64,000 nt of DNA from an uncultured Butyricicoccus sp. (GTDB lineage Bacteria; Bacillota; Clostridia; Oscillospirales; Butyricicoccaceae). This document shows, piece by piece, positions 63,708 to 64,000 of the stretch. The translations under genes were made by a program, and so were the position numbers. Position 1 is the first letter of the stretch, and the number at the start of each line of letters is the position of its first letter. The notes under the pieces are model-generated. The model ran no database searches. It was not told the origin of the DNA and saw nothing but the letters and a program-made list of their open reading frames with translations. The stretch is from positions 1-64,000 of the forward strand of contig CALWBL010000005.1 in assembly GCA_944376065.1 (NCBI GenBank), written 5' to 3'.

Positions 63708-64000
63708 ATGGACACTCCAAAGTATAAACGTGTACTTATCAAAATCAGCGGTGAGGCTCTTGCAGGTGAGAGAAAATTTGGTCTGAACTTTGAAGATGTT
63801 ATTGGCCCTGTTTGTGATGTTATCAAACGTGTGAGCGATATCGGATGTGAAGTTGGCATTGTTGTAGGCGGCGGTAACTTCTGGCGTGGTGTCAAAGATG
63901 GCGGAGGAAAGATGGAACGCACAAGAGCGGACTATATGGGTATGCTCGCTACCACAATCAATTCTTTAGCTTTGCAAGATGCTTTGGAGCAGCGTGGGGT
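63708..64000 (+). CDS. pyrH: UMP kinase (partial, cut by the window end)
   Basis: The first 97 codons of PyrH are present. The enzyme phosphorylates UMP to UDP. The reading frame begins [20 protein letters not shown], with VGGGNFWRG, then the [24 protein letters not shown] stretch, all standard for the bacterial amino-acid-kinase fold. GGGAGG lies 7 bases before the ATG. In most bacteria frr follows; it would lie outside the window. Confidence 0.96.
   Translation, partial: MDTPKYKRVLIKISGEALAGERKFGLNFEDVIGPVCDVIKRVSDIGCEVGIVVGGGNFWRGVKDGGGKMERTRADYMGMLATTINSLALQDALEQRG

Noticed and set aside
1..64000. Mobile elements, prophage, toxin-antitoxin or defence genes
   Set aside because: Searched by eye through all the long frames; none has transposase, integrase, phage, nuclease-defence or antitoxin likeness.

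Overview
The window looks like a chromosomal segment of a low-GC, Gram-positive anaerobe of the class Clostridia, probably a gut fermenter. The evidence is AT-rich intergenic DNA, strong Shine-Dalgarno sites, several TTG starts, clostridial families (DUF4364, DUF4230, EFR1 flavodoxin-ferredoxin), a ZTP-riboswitch-controlled pyruvate formate-lyase, a predicted electron-bifurcating lactate dehydrogenase and a GalNAc/galactosamine PTS locus. I cannot name the genus. I see no transposase, integrase, phage gene, tRNA or CRISPR array. The only RNA gene is the 3' end of a 5S rRNA at the left edge.

Layout. 1-3175: end of an rRNA operon, then secA. 3176-7408 (minus): a flavin oxidoreductase, then a TetR-moeA-like-moaC-MOSC/MogA operon for molybdenum cofactor, with a leader hairpin over the TetR start. 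7758-12867: a DUF1846 protein (+), then minus-strand DUF4230, pyrC, CDF transporter and DUF1294 genes. 13017-16170 (minus): ZTP riboswitch-pflA-pflB. 16308-22164 (minus): HD-GYP response regulator, MarR-MATE pair, MBOAT-SGNH acyltransferase pair. 22279-25720 (minus): YtrA-type GntR-ABC ATPase-ABC permease operon with a consensus-like YtrA operator. 25803-34415: ung, DUF4364, GNAT-radC, then uvrB-EFR1-uvrA behind a LexA box.

34416-45200 (+): a structured-RNA candidate, a degenerate polysaccharide deacetylase, the phosphate regulon pstSCAB-phoU-phoP-phoR behind PhoP-box repeats (PstS appears circularly permuted), and a polar amino acid ABC transporter preceded by a perfect ArgR-type palindrome. 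45200-56360: a 600-bp AT-rich region, then a mannose-family PTS (IIB, IIC, IID, IIA) with AgaS, a YajC paralogue, an AraC regulator, a NagA/AgaA deacetylase and the two subunits of tagatose-1,6-bisphosphate aldolase. This is nearly a full route from imported N-acetylgalactosamine or galactosamine to triose phosphates, lacking only a visible tagatose-6-phosphate kinase. 56497-61220 (+): etfB-etfA(ferredoxin)-FAD dehydrogenase-YkvI-like transporter, the signature of a lactate dehydrogenase/Etf complex. 61320-64000: gldA (+), an AraC regulator (minus) and the start of pyrH (+).

Together the genes describe sugar (amino sugar) uptake, pyruvate cleavage to formate and acetyl-CoA, lactate oxidation through an Etf complex, and classical stress and nutrient responses (SOS, Pho, ArgR, ZTP). 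I found no wholly new multi-gene system. The best leads are the permuted PstS, the inactive-looking NodB protein, the RNA candidate after uvrA, the leader hairpin of the Mo-cofactor operon and the uncharacterised genes inside the PTS locus.
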